Both the position numbers and the translations under genes were made by a program. 64,000 nucleotides of DNA from Crotalaria pallida (lineage: Eukaryota > Streptophyta > Magnoliopsida > Fabales > Fabaceae): assembly GCA_037953625.1 (NCBI GenBank), contig CM075651.1, positions 66,512,501-66,576,500 of the forward strand. The letters are read 5' to 3'. Under the pieces are notes generated by a model. It saw only the letters and a program-made list of their open reading frames with translations, was not told the DNA's origin and made no database searches. Shown piece after piece: positions 33,441 to 45,343 of the stretch. Every line of letters starts with the position of its first letter. Positions within the stretch are counted from its first letter, which is position 1.

Positions 33441-36400
33441 CAGGTTCGGCCTCAATCCATTTAGTAAAGTAGTCTACTGCTACCACAATGAACCTTAGCT
33501 GACCTGGAGCTGTTGGGAACTGTCCCACAATGTCCATTCCCCACATACTGAAAGGCCAAGGGGAAGCAAGAGAATGGAGTTCCTCAGCGGGCTTCTGGTA
33601 CACATCACTAAAAAATTGGCGCTGAGGACACTTTCTGACATGATCGATGGAATCTGTTACCAAGGTAGGCCAAAAATAACCAGCCCTTAATACTTTCCTT
33701 GCTAAGGACTTGCCTCCCACATGGTGGCTCCCCATTCCTCCATGAACCTCGTTCAAGGTTTCTTGGGCTTCCTCGGAGGTGAGACATCGGAGGAGTGGGG
33801 AAGACATTCCTCTCCTGTAGAGGATTCCATCAACAATGACATACTCGGCCGCTTTTCTGGTCAGCTTCTTTGCTTCCTTCTGGTCGGCGGGGAGTATTCC
33901 ATGCTCTAAATATGCCCTGATCGAATGCATCCAGTTCGGTGATACAGCAATAGCCATTATTACACTAGGAGCCAAAATCTGTTCTTGAATGAGGCTTCTG
34001 TTATTCCCTGCTCCTTTTGTGCTCGCCAGCTTGGAAAGCACATCGGCGCGGGAAGTTGAGCAACGGGGAATGTGGGTGATGGAGAATTTGGCAAAGTCCT
34101 GAGCCAGAGTCTTAACTTTATCAAGATACTTTTGCAGAATGGGCTCTTTCGCTTGGTAATCTCCGATGACCTGGGAAACCACCAACTGGGAGTCGCTTAG
34201 TATTTGAACTTCAACTGCTCCGAGCTCTTTAGCCATACGGAGGCCAGCAAGGACTGCTTCGTACTCAGTCTGATTATTCGAGGTTAAGAACTTGAATTTA
34301 AGGGAATATTCAATGCTGAGACCTTCCGCGTTCTCCAAGATCACCCCAGCTCCTGCTCCCCTCTGATTGCTTGAACCATCAACATATATTACCCAAGTGT
34401 CCGAGCTAGAGCTTTGGTGGGGCTCTGTGAACTCGGACACGAAGTCTGCCAACGCTTGCGATTTAATTGCCCTCCTCGGTTCGTAGGAAATATCGAACTC
34501 GGAAAGTTCGACTGCCCACGCCGTCATTCTCCCGGCGAGGTCGGGCTTCTGAAGAACTTGCTTAATGGGCTGGGCGGTTCTTACGACAATGGGATGACTC
34601 TGGAAGTATTGTCGTAGCCACCGTGCAGCGAGGATCAAACAAAATGCGAATTTTTCAACCTTGGAATACCGGAGCTCGGGACCTTGTAGAGCTCGGCTTA
34701 TGAAGTAAATGGGAAACTCATTTCTGCCCTCATCTCGGACCAACACCGAGCTGAGGGCTAAATCACCAATAGATAAATAAATGAAAAGACTCTCTCCCTG
34801 CAGAGGACTGGAGAGAACTGGAGGAGAAGCGAGATACTCTTTAAGTGCCAGGAAAGATGCTTCGCAGTTTTGATCCCAATTGAAAGTTGTTCCTTTTTTC
34901 AAAAGTTGGTACCAGGGTAAAGCCTTTTTTGCGGCTTGATGGAGAAACCTTGACAGTGCTGTCATTCTGCCTGTTAACTGTTGCACCCCTTTGAGATCGG
35001 CAGGACTCCTCATCTCTAAGATAGCTCGGCACTTGTCGGGGTTTGCTTCTATCCCCCTCTCGGATAGCATGAAGCCGAGGAAGGCGCCCGCGGGGACCCC
35101 GAAGGTGCACTTTTCTGGATTCAGCCTCATACTGTGTGCCCTTACCCTTTCCAGCACCATGGTCAGATCTCGGACGCGGTCCTCCTTTTTCGTGCTCTTT
35201 GTAATCATATCATCAATGTAAACCTCCATGGTGGTACCAATGATACCATCAAAGACCTTGTTCATCATTCTTTGATAAGTTGCTCCAGCATTCTTTAGAC
35301 CGAAAGGCATAACAGTATAGTAGTATGTCGCCTTTCCAGTCGTGAATGTGGTTTTATCCTGGTCGGGAGGATACATTGGGATCTGATTGTATCCTGAATA
35401 GGCATCTGTAAATGACAACAGTTGGTAGCCTGCTGAACTATCAACGAGCTGATCTATAATCGGCAGCGGGTACTGATCCTTGGGGCATGCTTTATTGAGG
35501 TCGGTGTAATCCACACACATCCTCCAACTGCCGTTTGCCTTCCTTACCAAGACTGTGTTTGCAACCCACTCAGCATATGGCACCTCTCTGACGAACCCAG
35601 CTTCGATTAACTCGGAGACCTTCTCCTGAATCACTTTTGCTTTTTCTGCTCCAACTCTTCTTTTCTTTTGTGCTACTGGCTTTGCTTTCGGATCCACGCT
35701 GAGCTTGTGACAGATGAAATTCGGATCAATTCCTGGCATGTCGGCCGAGGTCCAAGCAAACAAATCTCAGTTGGCCCTTAACATGTTGATGATCGCGACT
35801 TGGATTTTCTGAGGGAGGTCGGCTCCCACCTTAACAGTTTTGTTGGGATCGGAAGGATCAATGGGAATTGCCAACCACTCCCCTTGAGGGGAAGGCCTAA
35901 GGTCATCCTGTTCGGCTCGAACATCCAGCTCAGCTAATAAAACTCTTCCTTTGGCCAACGTCGGACCAGTTAGCTCTTCTTCTTGTTTCTTTTTTATTCC
36001 CCGTAGACTCACGTTGTAGCAGAGTCGGGCCCTGACCTGGTCGGCTTTGACAGCGACGACCTTGTCGCCTGAACCAACAAATTTCATAGCTAAATGCATC
36101 GTTGAAACAACTGCCCCAAAGGCTTGCAAGCAAGTTCTTCCCAGTATCACATTATAGGGGGATTCTAAATTGACAACTAGAAACTTAATGATCTCCGTTC
36201 GGGCCGAAGGCTGCTTACCTAAGGTCACCGGGAGGTGGACGGCTCCTAGGGGGCGAATCGCCTCTCCCGTGAAGCTAATAAGATTGCCTTCAAATTCGAC
36301 GAGGTCAGCTGTCCTCAACTTTAGTGCTTGAAAGGTGTGGAGAAAAAGAATGTCGGCCGAGCTTCCTTGATCAATGAATACTCGGGCGACTTCAAAGTTA

Positions 36401-38434
36401 CCAATCAACGCTGTGATCACCATTGGGTCATTGTGATTCGGGATGATGTCCTCCATGTCCTGATCGGAGAAAATAATGGGGATGTTCCGAGATGGTTTCT
36501 TACAGATGGGTTTATGATGAACAGCTAACACTTGATTGACATACCTCTTCCTTTCTGATCTTTTCTCACCGTCACCGGCGAAACCTCCCGAGATGGTTTC
36601 GACTCTGAAATTTTCCGGTGACTTATCCAAATCCTGCACCACGACCATATTCACTTGTTGTGGCTCTTCGATTTTCTTTTCTGGAGATGGGTCAGCCTTG
36701 GCTTTTCCTTTGTCTCTGTTCGGGCTCCGAGACCGTCTTCGGCCTCTTCTCTCCACAGCTTCTCGTACGTACTGTTGCAACTTACCCTGTCTCACCATGT
36801 CTTCAATAACGTCTCAAAGCCAGGTGCATTGGTCGGTGTGGTGGCCATACCTATCATGGAAGTTGCAGTACTTAGATTTGTCTCTGATGCTATTTTGGTT
36901 TCTAAGGAAAGGTGGCCTGGGGTACATGTCTGAGTTCACTCTGCATGGTTTCCCTCCATACTTGCGACCTCGGAACTGTCAGTGGGGTATAACTATCATA
37001 CTTGGTGACATAAGGACGTCGACGGTCATCCTGCTGGCCGACATGAGGACGTCGCCGGTCACCTTGGTCCACCCTTCCACCTCTGTCGTCCCTGTTTCCT
37101 CGAGGGAGACCTCGAGGAAGGGGATTCTGTGAAGCAGCTTGGGCATTCTCCATCCTGTTTGTTTGACCTTTGCTGAACTCCTCCAGGTTGATATACTTGT
37201 TGGATCTTTGTCTAAGCTCGGCCATATCTCTTGGTGGCTTACCTACTAGTGAGTCTTTGAACCCACCCTCTGCAAGACCTTGAGTAAAAAGGAGGACGGC
37301 CACTTCGGGAGATAAGTTGGGAACCGAGCTGGACTCGTTATGAAATCTATGTAGATAAGCACGTAGCGATTCGTCAGGTTTTTGTGTCACTGTTGCTAGT
37401 GTGTGGTCGGATCTTGGTTGCACACAGCTAGCAGTGTATCTATTGAGAAACGCGCGCTTCATCTCTGCCTAGCAGTTAATAGAATTCTTAGGTAATGTCG
37501 CATACCATCAAAGAACTGGAGCTTGGAGGGTCATGGAGAAAGCTCGACATTTGAGCCTATCTCCACCGCCATAGAAGTTCATAGCTCCCTCGTAAGAGAG
37601 TATGTGCTCTTGAGGATCTGTCAAGCCATTATACCTAGGTATGTTGCTAGGTCCGAGGTATCCTGGTGATGGTTCATAGGACATAACAGCTGCTGTGAAA
37701 GGGTGTCCAGGGTGAGAATCATCTAAGTCGGGTTGTTGATGGTCACGGAGAGGTGGTGTATGTGTTAGTTGGGTGATGACGGTATATGGTGTTGTTAACG
37801 TCTGTGGTGTTAACGGTGGTGGTGGTGGTGGTAAGTTTTGAGCTGGGGGTACCACAGTGCCCCGTTCAGCTGGAAGTCCCAAAGGTTGTGGAAGTTCGTT
37901 TGGGGCTGGAGCTTGTATGACAGCTCGTTCAGCCAAACGCTGCATGGTAAGCTGCTGAAGATCTGCTATGGCTTGGCCTTGCTGCTCTATGATCCTCATT
38001 TGTTGTCTCATCATGGCCAAGATCTCTGCATCACGAGAGCATGAAGATTGACGTGAGTGAGAACGATGTGTAGTACTGACGGAGTGGGCACGTTCGCCAT
38101 GTTGGCGGTGCTGTTCTGTGTTGGTTTCCCCAAGTTGGGAGCGTAGCTGCAAGCGCCGACCTCCTTCCTGGTGCTGAGTTGGATTTGAGGTATCTCCAGT
38201 GTGGATGGTGTAAGGTCCACTGTGGGTGTGGGTTAACTCTGGGGGCGGCGGGGGAGGTGGAGGTGGCGGTGATGGTGGGAGTGAGGGTGGGGGAGGAGGT
38301 GGAGGTGGTGGAGGGGGTGGTTGTGGGGACCTTGCTACTCTATTGGCTTCAAGGTGATGGCGCAGGTCCTCTGTTGTTGGCACCCTCCTTGGACGCCCCC
38401 TCCTCCTCCTCTGAACTGGTGGTATATCAGCCAT
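33440..38434 (-). pseudogene. Gag-Pol polyprotein of Tat-A, Tat lineage, 3'-truncated
   Basis: The Gag ATG is at 38434-38432 (MADIPPVQRRRRGRPRR). Next come poly-proline tracts (38210-38330), capsid FLNRYTASCVQPRSD (37430) and a CCHC-like HDRYGHHTDQC (36830). Protease IDQGSSADILF is at 36340, RT VYIDDMITKS at about 35215, then a first RNase H. A second archaeal-type RNase H (VIYVDGSSNQRGAG, 34380), diagnostic of Tat elements, follows, then integrase with MDIVGQFP. Integrase stops homologously after KWIEAEP (33442), so two of three catalytic acids are lost. Its zinc finger also lacks one Cys (KCPQRQFF). Other breaks are in-frame stops near 37509, 37464, 36808 and at 35767-35769, and a frame change near 36925. 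Most of the stops fit C-to-T or G-to-A change. Confidence 0.9.
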
Positions 38435-38468
38435 GGTAGATTCTTTGGGTGGGGATGAAGTTTTGCTC

Positions 38469-38487
38469 TTCCCCACAGACAGCGCCA
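38469..38487 (-). promoter_or_regulatory. Primer binding site of Tat-A
   Basis: The minus strand reads TGGCGCTGTCTGTGGGGAA, one base from the LTR at 38489. It is almost the same as the Tat-B PBS. Confidence 0.88.
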
Positions 38488-38488
38488 A

Positions 38489-39007
38489 TGTGATGTCCAA
38501 GACTGAGAGGACCTCAAGGTAAGGGAAGAAGACCTTAAGGAAGCCTCTGTCTAGGGTTTATCTGTGATGTTTGTGGGTGTCCTCAGGTGGCAAGGTAGGA
38601 GGCCAAGAAGTAACCCTAATCACTGGTGTGTGAAGGTGGCAATTAGGGTTAGAGGACGTACCTGAGCCCAATGTAGTACGGAGCTACTTATAGGGGGGAG
38701 CTGGTTGCCCTAATGGGCTTGCTTGAGGCCCAAGTAGGGCCAGCCTGTAATGAGCTATGAGTGGATGAGCTGTCCTTGTAGATAAGGTGCGTACGTCATC
38801 ATGTCCTTGATATTGGAATCTCTGCGTGATGTCGGACAAGGAAGTCGGACCTTGGTAGGAGCATAAGATCGGCCCGTGTCTGGTATCTGTTCGGCCGTTG
38901 AGCCTTGAGCTCGGCCAAGCACACAGAGGGCTTCCTAAAGGGTCATCAGGCCTTGGGCGAGAGTTCCGAGGAGCTCGGCTAAGCCGAGTCCACCACAATT
39001 TCCAACA
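38489..39007 (-). repeat. 5' LTR of Tat-A (519 bp)
   Basis: The plus strand runs TGTGATGTCC to TTTCCAACA, so in element orientation it is TGTTGG...CACA. A minus TATA-like CTATAAGTAG is at about 38690. Near the U3 start is a perfect inverted repeat CTCGGCT-a-AGCCGAG (38974-38988). No partner LTR is present in the window; the 3' side is replaced by Tat-B. Confidence 0.8.
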
Positions 39008-41014
39008 ATAATCTTTCATAACTCATATCACAATATTTCTCAATTACACAACCTCATTGGAACATTTACAACATATTCATTATCATTTCCGAATTCATTC
39101 AGACACTATCTCATACTTATTTTCAGAATAGAATAACATAGTACAGTCATATCAATATCATATAAATGAAGTTACTATCGCACGAAGGACGACTAAACAT
39201 ACACAATCAATTGTCGTCTCGTGTCTAACACGTAACTCGGATTCCGACTTTTGAGATGGTCGAAATCATCCTAATGATTACCATGGTGCCATTATGTCTA
39301 AAGGTTGCTACTCTCTCACCTTGGTATGATGTGAAAGGATTAAGATCCGCTTGATTCACTGTTGCGTTATTGTTTTCCGTTTGCAAACCTTTAATCAAAC
39401 CACATTTACAAAATAGCTCTATAAATATCTATACCAACTTAAAATTAAAATTACTATAACTTTTGGACACACACTATTTTCTTAAAAATCCTTGACATCT
39501 TGAAAATCTATAAACTCTTAGAAAATAAATTACTTCCTTTAAAAAAAATCAAAACCCTTTTGAAAATCAAACACAGAATACTGTATCAGGAAATCACTTT
39601 TTCTCTTTAGCTTTTAAATCATGAAAATCTTTTCCAATCGTAATATAACTTTTAAAACATAATCATAACATCTTAAGAATAAATCTAAATTTTTCCTTTA
39701 CTACAAATCCCACTTTCAAGCACCTTATAACAACTACCATTTCCAGGCTATTCATACAACATGATTTTAAAGTATTTTTCTTTGATGCACATTTTTAATC
39801 ACTTCAAGCAGTAAACAAATTTTTGCATAATCATGTTATAAACACAAATAGCTTAATGAGAATATAAACTCAAGTATTCCAAATTCAAAATACTTTTTCT
39901 CTATCGTTAATGAAACTAAATTACAGACTACACACAGTACACAGAAAAGTCACTTTCAAGCATCCGTACATTCACAAAATCACTTTTATAATTCCTTTTA
40001 ATTTTTAAATACTTATAATAAAGATCTTAGCACAAAATACACATTACCAATTTATTTCAAAATAATTTCTATCCTTGATGCAACTATTTTAAAATTTTGG
40101 ACAGCATATACACTATTTCTTAAAAATCAGTTTTCTCCTAAACGGTTTATCGAAAACACATGCCGTTTTTTCCTAAAATCTCTTTACAAGGCCTATAATA
40201 ATAAAATGATTAAATATGATTCAAATAAAGTACATTAGTTTTCTGGACAGTCACCATAAGTCTAGTTGCATCACTTCAAAAATTTGAACTAACATATTCT
40301 AACATACTTTAATTACACATATCAAGTTAAGCATAGAAAACACTTATAAAAATCATTATTTGGGGTCTTATAAAAATAATTTCCAGAATTAAAATAAATT
40401 TCCAGAATTAATTATTTTTCAAAATTAAAATAAATAAACACTTATATATACTAATAATCCTCTATTCATATCAAACAATTATTAAATTAATTAGGAAAAT
40501 TATCAAACTCTATATTTTTTTTCTTCTAAATAATTCGGCCACTGTTCCACAATTAGGAAAATATTTTTAATTTTTAAAACACCTATACATCATAGTTACA
40601 TAATATTATACATTCAAAAGAATTGTTTTAATCATCAATAAAATATAGAATAGACATCTTTCATAAAAATCATTCTTTTACAGCAACTAAACTCACAACT
40701 TAACTTAATCACATAATCATATTATCACACAAAATACCATTCTTATTAATCTATTTTTTTTATTAAAATTACCCGATTACTCCTTGAATTATCAAACAAA
40801 AACTCTATAAATTATTTGTAACTTTTATTTAAAAAATCACTTATACTTTTCGGCCAATAACAACAAAAATCCAGAATTTTATTTCTTTCCACAAAACCAT
40901 TATTATTTCATTTTCATATCAGAATATCAAAGATCAAATAATATCCATTAGTTTATACTTTTTAAGAAATAAGTCACATAACAATTATACAAATATTAAC
41001 AACAACTACCACCT

Positions 41015-41045
<31 letters not shown>

Positions 41046-42740
41046 TAAGGTCCAAAAAAGAAAAAATCAAAAATACATTAAACTTATTCAATTTAATTTA
41101 GTTTCCATTCCTTGTACATTCATCTTGAATCCAAACAAAAAGGAATAAAATAGTTCAAACAAATACAAAATTTCTATAAAATAAAAATTCCTACATTTTA
41201 AGAACACAAAAATTTCCAGAATTTTATTGTCCTATTTAACATAAAATTCGGCCATCATGGGTTAAGGAAAAAGGGGAGATTATCTCTTTAAACAATTCAT
41301 TTTGTCCCTTTTTCTTAAACCTCAATTCATAAGTCCCAAAAAAATATCAAAACACTATCAATAATCTTATTTCAATATCAAAATAGAAGTTAGAAATTTT
41401 TGTTCTTATTCTTTATCATAGAAGAAATTAGAGATTTTTATTTACGAATAAATAACAATAGAGCAAGAGATGAAAAATAGATTAAAAACATAAGTTTAGT
41501 GTTACCTCTTTTCCTTAAGCTAAATGACTTCCCCAAAGTGAGAAAATTTTCCTCCTCTTCCTCTTAGCAACTCGTCACCCTCTCTCTCTTTTCTCTTGGA
41601 ATTTTTTTTCTCAAAATAACAACAAGTAGTGTGTGAAATGGTGAGAGGTGTGATGGTCTATTTATAGGTGAAGAGAAGACAAATTTCCCCCTCAAATCTG
41701 ATCAAAATTCGTCCCCCTTAGTCCAAAGTGAGTCAGCAATTTTAATTCCCACTTTGAAACACACACATGCATTAATGAATTTTGTATAAATCCTATGGCT
41801 TATTAACTTAAGAATGATTCCTCACAATTTTCAGAAAATTCTCCTCTCTCCCTCCTAATATATTTGGACGGTGCACATATATAAAAATAGGGAGAAAAAT
41901 TTCCATTGGCCCATTTTGAATTCACCACATAATTGACCAATCACATTAGAGCTTTCATTTTTAATAATTCAGAAAAATTTAGAAAAATGCTAATATTTGA
42001 ACTGTGCAACCAGTAGGCACTTAGATAAATATTTAAATATATAAATAAAATTATTTTATAGTCCAATAATTTATTTTATGCTCCAAATTAATTTTTTTTC
42101 TAAGTTACAAATACCAAAAATTCATTTTTCCTACTGTACAGAAATTTTTTCGTAGATGTCAAAATAAAAAATTTATTTTCACATATTCAGATACTACATT
42201 TCAATACGATCGTTTTCATATAAAGTTTATAATTTTTGGACTTACGATTTGAAAGTTATGAATTTTTGAAGCTCTAAGATCATTTCCTTCAAAAATGCAC
42301 TTCATAAGCTTTCAAATAATTTTATAATAAGAAAAAAAATAAAAATACGAAAATATATATTATTTGGACGGTGGTCAAATAGAAAACCTCAGAAATGTAT
42401 TTTTTTTTCAAAATAAAATACACTTGAGTCAAAAGGTCATTTAATGCATTAAAATCACACCTTTACACTTAAATTTCAAAAATTTGTTCAGTACTGTAGT
42501 AGTGATAAAATTTTGAAAACTCCAAAATAAAAATCAAAGCTTTACATTTTCATAATCTACGTTTCGATACGGTCGTTTTGACACATCATTTTTATTTTTT
42601 GACGTACGGTTTAAAAGATATGAATTTCTGAAGATGTGATACCTTAATCCTTCAAAAAGCATTTCATCTTCTAAGATCAGTTAAATCAAATACTTTACCT
42701 TAAAATATTTCATTTAAATACACTAGGGAAAACATTGGTA

Positions 42741-42790
<50 letters not shown>

Positions 42791-42886
42791 ACGATTTTAA
42801 TTAAATCCAGGTGTCAAAATCAAATATAATTTCTTAAATTCAATTATAAATTCACAAATAAATTGGGTAAAATTGTGGGTCTCACA
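39008..42886 (-). mobile_element. LTR-E: fragment of a long LTR related to sLTR-K
   Basis: AT-rich noncoding DNA. In minus orientation it begins TGTGAGACCCACAATTTTACCC at 42886. The segment around 39230-39330 ('ccgacttttgagatggtcgaaa' context) matches sLTR-K around 12640-12740 at about the same distance (3.6-3.7 kb) from the LTR start. It is cut at 39008 by the Tat-A LTR, leaving about 3.9 kb. A composite stem, CACGA/TCGTG enclosing GACGAC/GTCGTC, lies at about 39180-39222. No gene is seen. Confidence 0.65.
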
Positions 42887-43830
42887 CTTTCCAATACTGA
42901 AATATACACAGAGTGACAATACCTTAATATTAACATGTTTACCCACTGAAACACATTCATCTTGCATCCATTAACATTATGAGTATCAAATTGCATATAA
43001 CTTCACAATTTTCAATTGAATTTGTCATTCACTTTAAGGTATAAACCAATTATCAAGTTTGGAATCCATATCCAATAATCACAGGGTAATAACAATGATA
43101 ATAGAACTTAAGTATCAATTAAAAATGGTTTGAATTACTTAACAAAACCAGAATTGTATATTTTTATTTTTGTCAGGTTCTAATCGGTTACAGACAGGCT
43201 CTAACCGGTTAGATTATGCAGCACAACATACTAAAACTGATTTTTCAGCACCATTTTCAATTGTACTCAAATCTAACCTATTTTCATCATTAACCCAAGT
43301 TTAATACCTTAAAGTACACATGTTTAAACACTTAAACATATCACAAATTCATGCATGCAAAATCATCATACACCAAACGTGCATAAATCACATATTTCAC
43401 AACTTAATGCATCCATTCACATAATATCCAAATAGGTCATGAAATTGTCATCACAATAGCTTGCATGCATCATATTATAATTGCTCAAAAATCAGAGATG
43501 AGCTAAAGTTGGCCTCCTAGCCATAAAACTAATTCAAGCTATGCCCTTAGAGTCTCTTGGTGATTCATCCTATTTACCAAACATGTTTATCCTCACTCTA
43601 GCAAATAGTAAGCTTCCCCCTTACCTCTAGATCGTGTTTGATGAGTATCAACACTGGTTCTTTAAAGAAGGACACGAATTCCTCAAGCTCTGCCCTCATT
43701 CATGACAGATCCGCAGGGTTCTTAAATCAGAGTTTTTGACATGTGAAATGGGCAAACAAATTGGGGAAAATGATTAGACTTTGTCCTATGCAACATGCAA
43801 AGCTTTAGAAACAGATTTGAGACTCAGAGA
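42887..43830 (-). mobile_element. LTR-F: fragment related to sLTR-D
   Basis: Homology to sLTR-D (19550-20150) is visible by eye. Examples are 'gaaacacatt...cttgcat', a region with 'gcccttagagtctcttggtgattca', 'agcttcccccttacctc' and 'aaattggggaaaa'. It has one AACCGGTT palindrome pair (43178-43212, first member mutated). It is bounded by LTR-E on the left and cut by SIRE-G on the right. Noncoding. Confidence 0.65.
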
Positions 43831-45276
43831 TGTAGAATCAAAAAGGTTTTGATGAAGACAAATAAATCAACAAGTTGTTTTTGATGAAGACAAAGCAACA
43901 ACAACCATTTAGAAGTTTTCCATTTCCTGCTCCCTTGTAATATTTTATATTTATGTTGAGTGTGGGTGGTAGACTTAGGATTTTACTCAAGCGATTATGA
44001 GTTAGTTAGCATGAATACTAGTTAAGCTAAATATTGGAAAAAGCTTAGAAAGGGACTAGGTCTTTTGGAAAATCATTTTTAACATTATTGTTTAAGAAAG
44101 TAGCAGTGACTACTCGAGTAGTTTGTGCACTACTCGAGTAGCCTGCAAAGAGGTAAATTGGTCTGCTCACTGTTTCACCAAACTACTCGAGTAGTCTATT
44201 GACTAATCGATTAGTTCTCAACTAATCGATTAGTTGCTGCACTAATTGAGTAGTTTGAGAAACAATAAGTCCACCAATTTTCTCACTACTCGAGTAGTTC
44301 TCCAACTACTCGAGTAGTACAAGTCAGATCTGTCAGTCTTTTAATTCTTATATGACTGTTGAAGAGGCAATCAAGGGAGAATCTTTCCTAATCAGTTTTA
44401 TCAAGCTCCTCCCTGATTCTGGCGATTTGAAAACACAATATATTGATTACCTCTTCAACAAGATCAGAGAGATCATCTTGAGCAAAAACGTTTTCAAACC
44501 TTGCACCCAAAAAGAACCTTTGATCCAATCCCTTTCTAAGAATCAATCTCATTCTAGTATTCTAGCTATGTTACTCATTGTCAATTGAGATTGTTTGGAG
44601 CCGCTTCGCTGTGATTTGATTACTCTATTGAAGAAAGGAAGGAGCACTTGAAGGTTTCAAGAGGCTTTATTTCTAAAGGGAGAAGGTGTTCTTGAAGGTT
44701 TCAAGAAGCTCTCTTTTTGTGGAAGGTTGAAGAGGTTCTTCAACAGAGAATCAATTGAAATTGGGGTAAAGTTCAAGAGTTTGGTACACTCTTGAAGGGT
44801 TAGGATTAGATTGAGTGAGGTTCACTAATTAATCCTGTTTGTATCCAATTTAATTGATTATTAGTAGACACTCCCTAAGGTTTAGGGGGGACTGGATGTA
44901 GCTCTCAAGTGGGTAGAGAGTGAACCAGTATAATAATTCCCTGTGTCTATCTTTTATTGCTTTCGTTTATTTCAGTTATTTAATCTTTATTCAGAACCTT
45001 AAGTTAGCAAATCATCCGCTTCTGTTCTTGGCTTCGTGTTAGCGAAACCCCTCTTTTGAAAACTCTGTTCTCTATCTGAATTTCCACGTACTACTCGAGT
45101 AGTCTCTGAACTAATCGAGTAGTTCTTTACATTTTGGACAGAAAATTAATTTTGTTTTTAACAGTAAGCGTATTATTTGTTAATATCAATTACATTCGAA
45201 AAGTCAATATTTTTGCTTCCATTTACTATTCACCCCCCCTCTAGTAAATTGTTAGGCCGCTTGTTGGTTTCCAACA
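43831..45276 (+). repeat. 5' LTR of SIRE-G (1446 bp)
   Basis: Runs TGTAGAATC...TTTCCAACA. It has a palindrome cluster at 44109-44320 just upstream of a TATA-like TTATATGA (44346), and a second pair at 45089-45123 shortly before the end. A C-rich 'ccccccctct' (about 45233) lies near the end. Confidence 0.9.
44109..44320. promoter_or_regulatory. Cluster of ACTACTCGAGTAGT / ACTAATCGATTAGT palindromes, SIRE-G U3
   Basis: Eight sites lie at about 44109, 44129, 44182, 44202, 44219, 44240 (degenerate), 44284 and 44304. CTCGAG-centred and ATCGAT-centred forms alternate at about 20-bp spacing within pairs. The cluster ends about 25 bp before the TATA-like site. The 3' LTR has the same cluster at about 47685-47895, where one CTCGAG site has become asymmetric (actaatcgagtagt). 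Confidence 0.55.
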
Positions 45277-45278
45277 AG

Positions 45279-45290
45279 TGGTATCAAAGC
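45279..45290 (+). promoter_or_regulatory. Primer binding site of SIRE-G
   Basis: TGGTATCAAAGC two bases after the LTR end, a tRNA-Met type site. Confidence 0.88.
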
Positions 45291-45343
45291 TCGGTCGAAA
45301 GATCAAGTGTAAAAACTTTTTCGAAAAGATCCTTAAGGAAACC

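Noticed and set aside
35767..35769. Programmed readthrough at the TGA between protease and RT of Tat-A
   Set aside because: The same polyprotein has several other stops and a truncated integrase, so simple decay is more likely than recoding.
38210..38330. Host formin- or extensin-like gene suggested by poly-proline tracts
   Set aside because: The tracts belong to the N-terminal part of Tat-A Gag, in frame with its start and next to its PBS and LTR.
44352..44588. A 78-codon plus-strand frame in the SIRE-G LTR, partly conserved in the 3' LTR
   Set aside because: It lies in LTR sequence just after the TATA-like site, is broken in the 3' copy by a stop, and shows no known domain.
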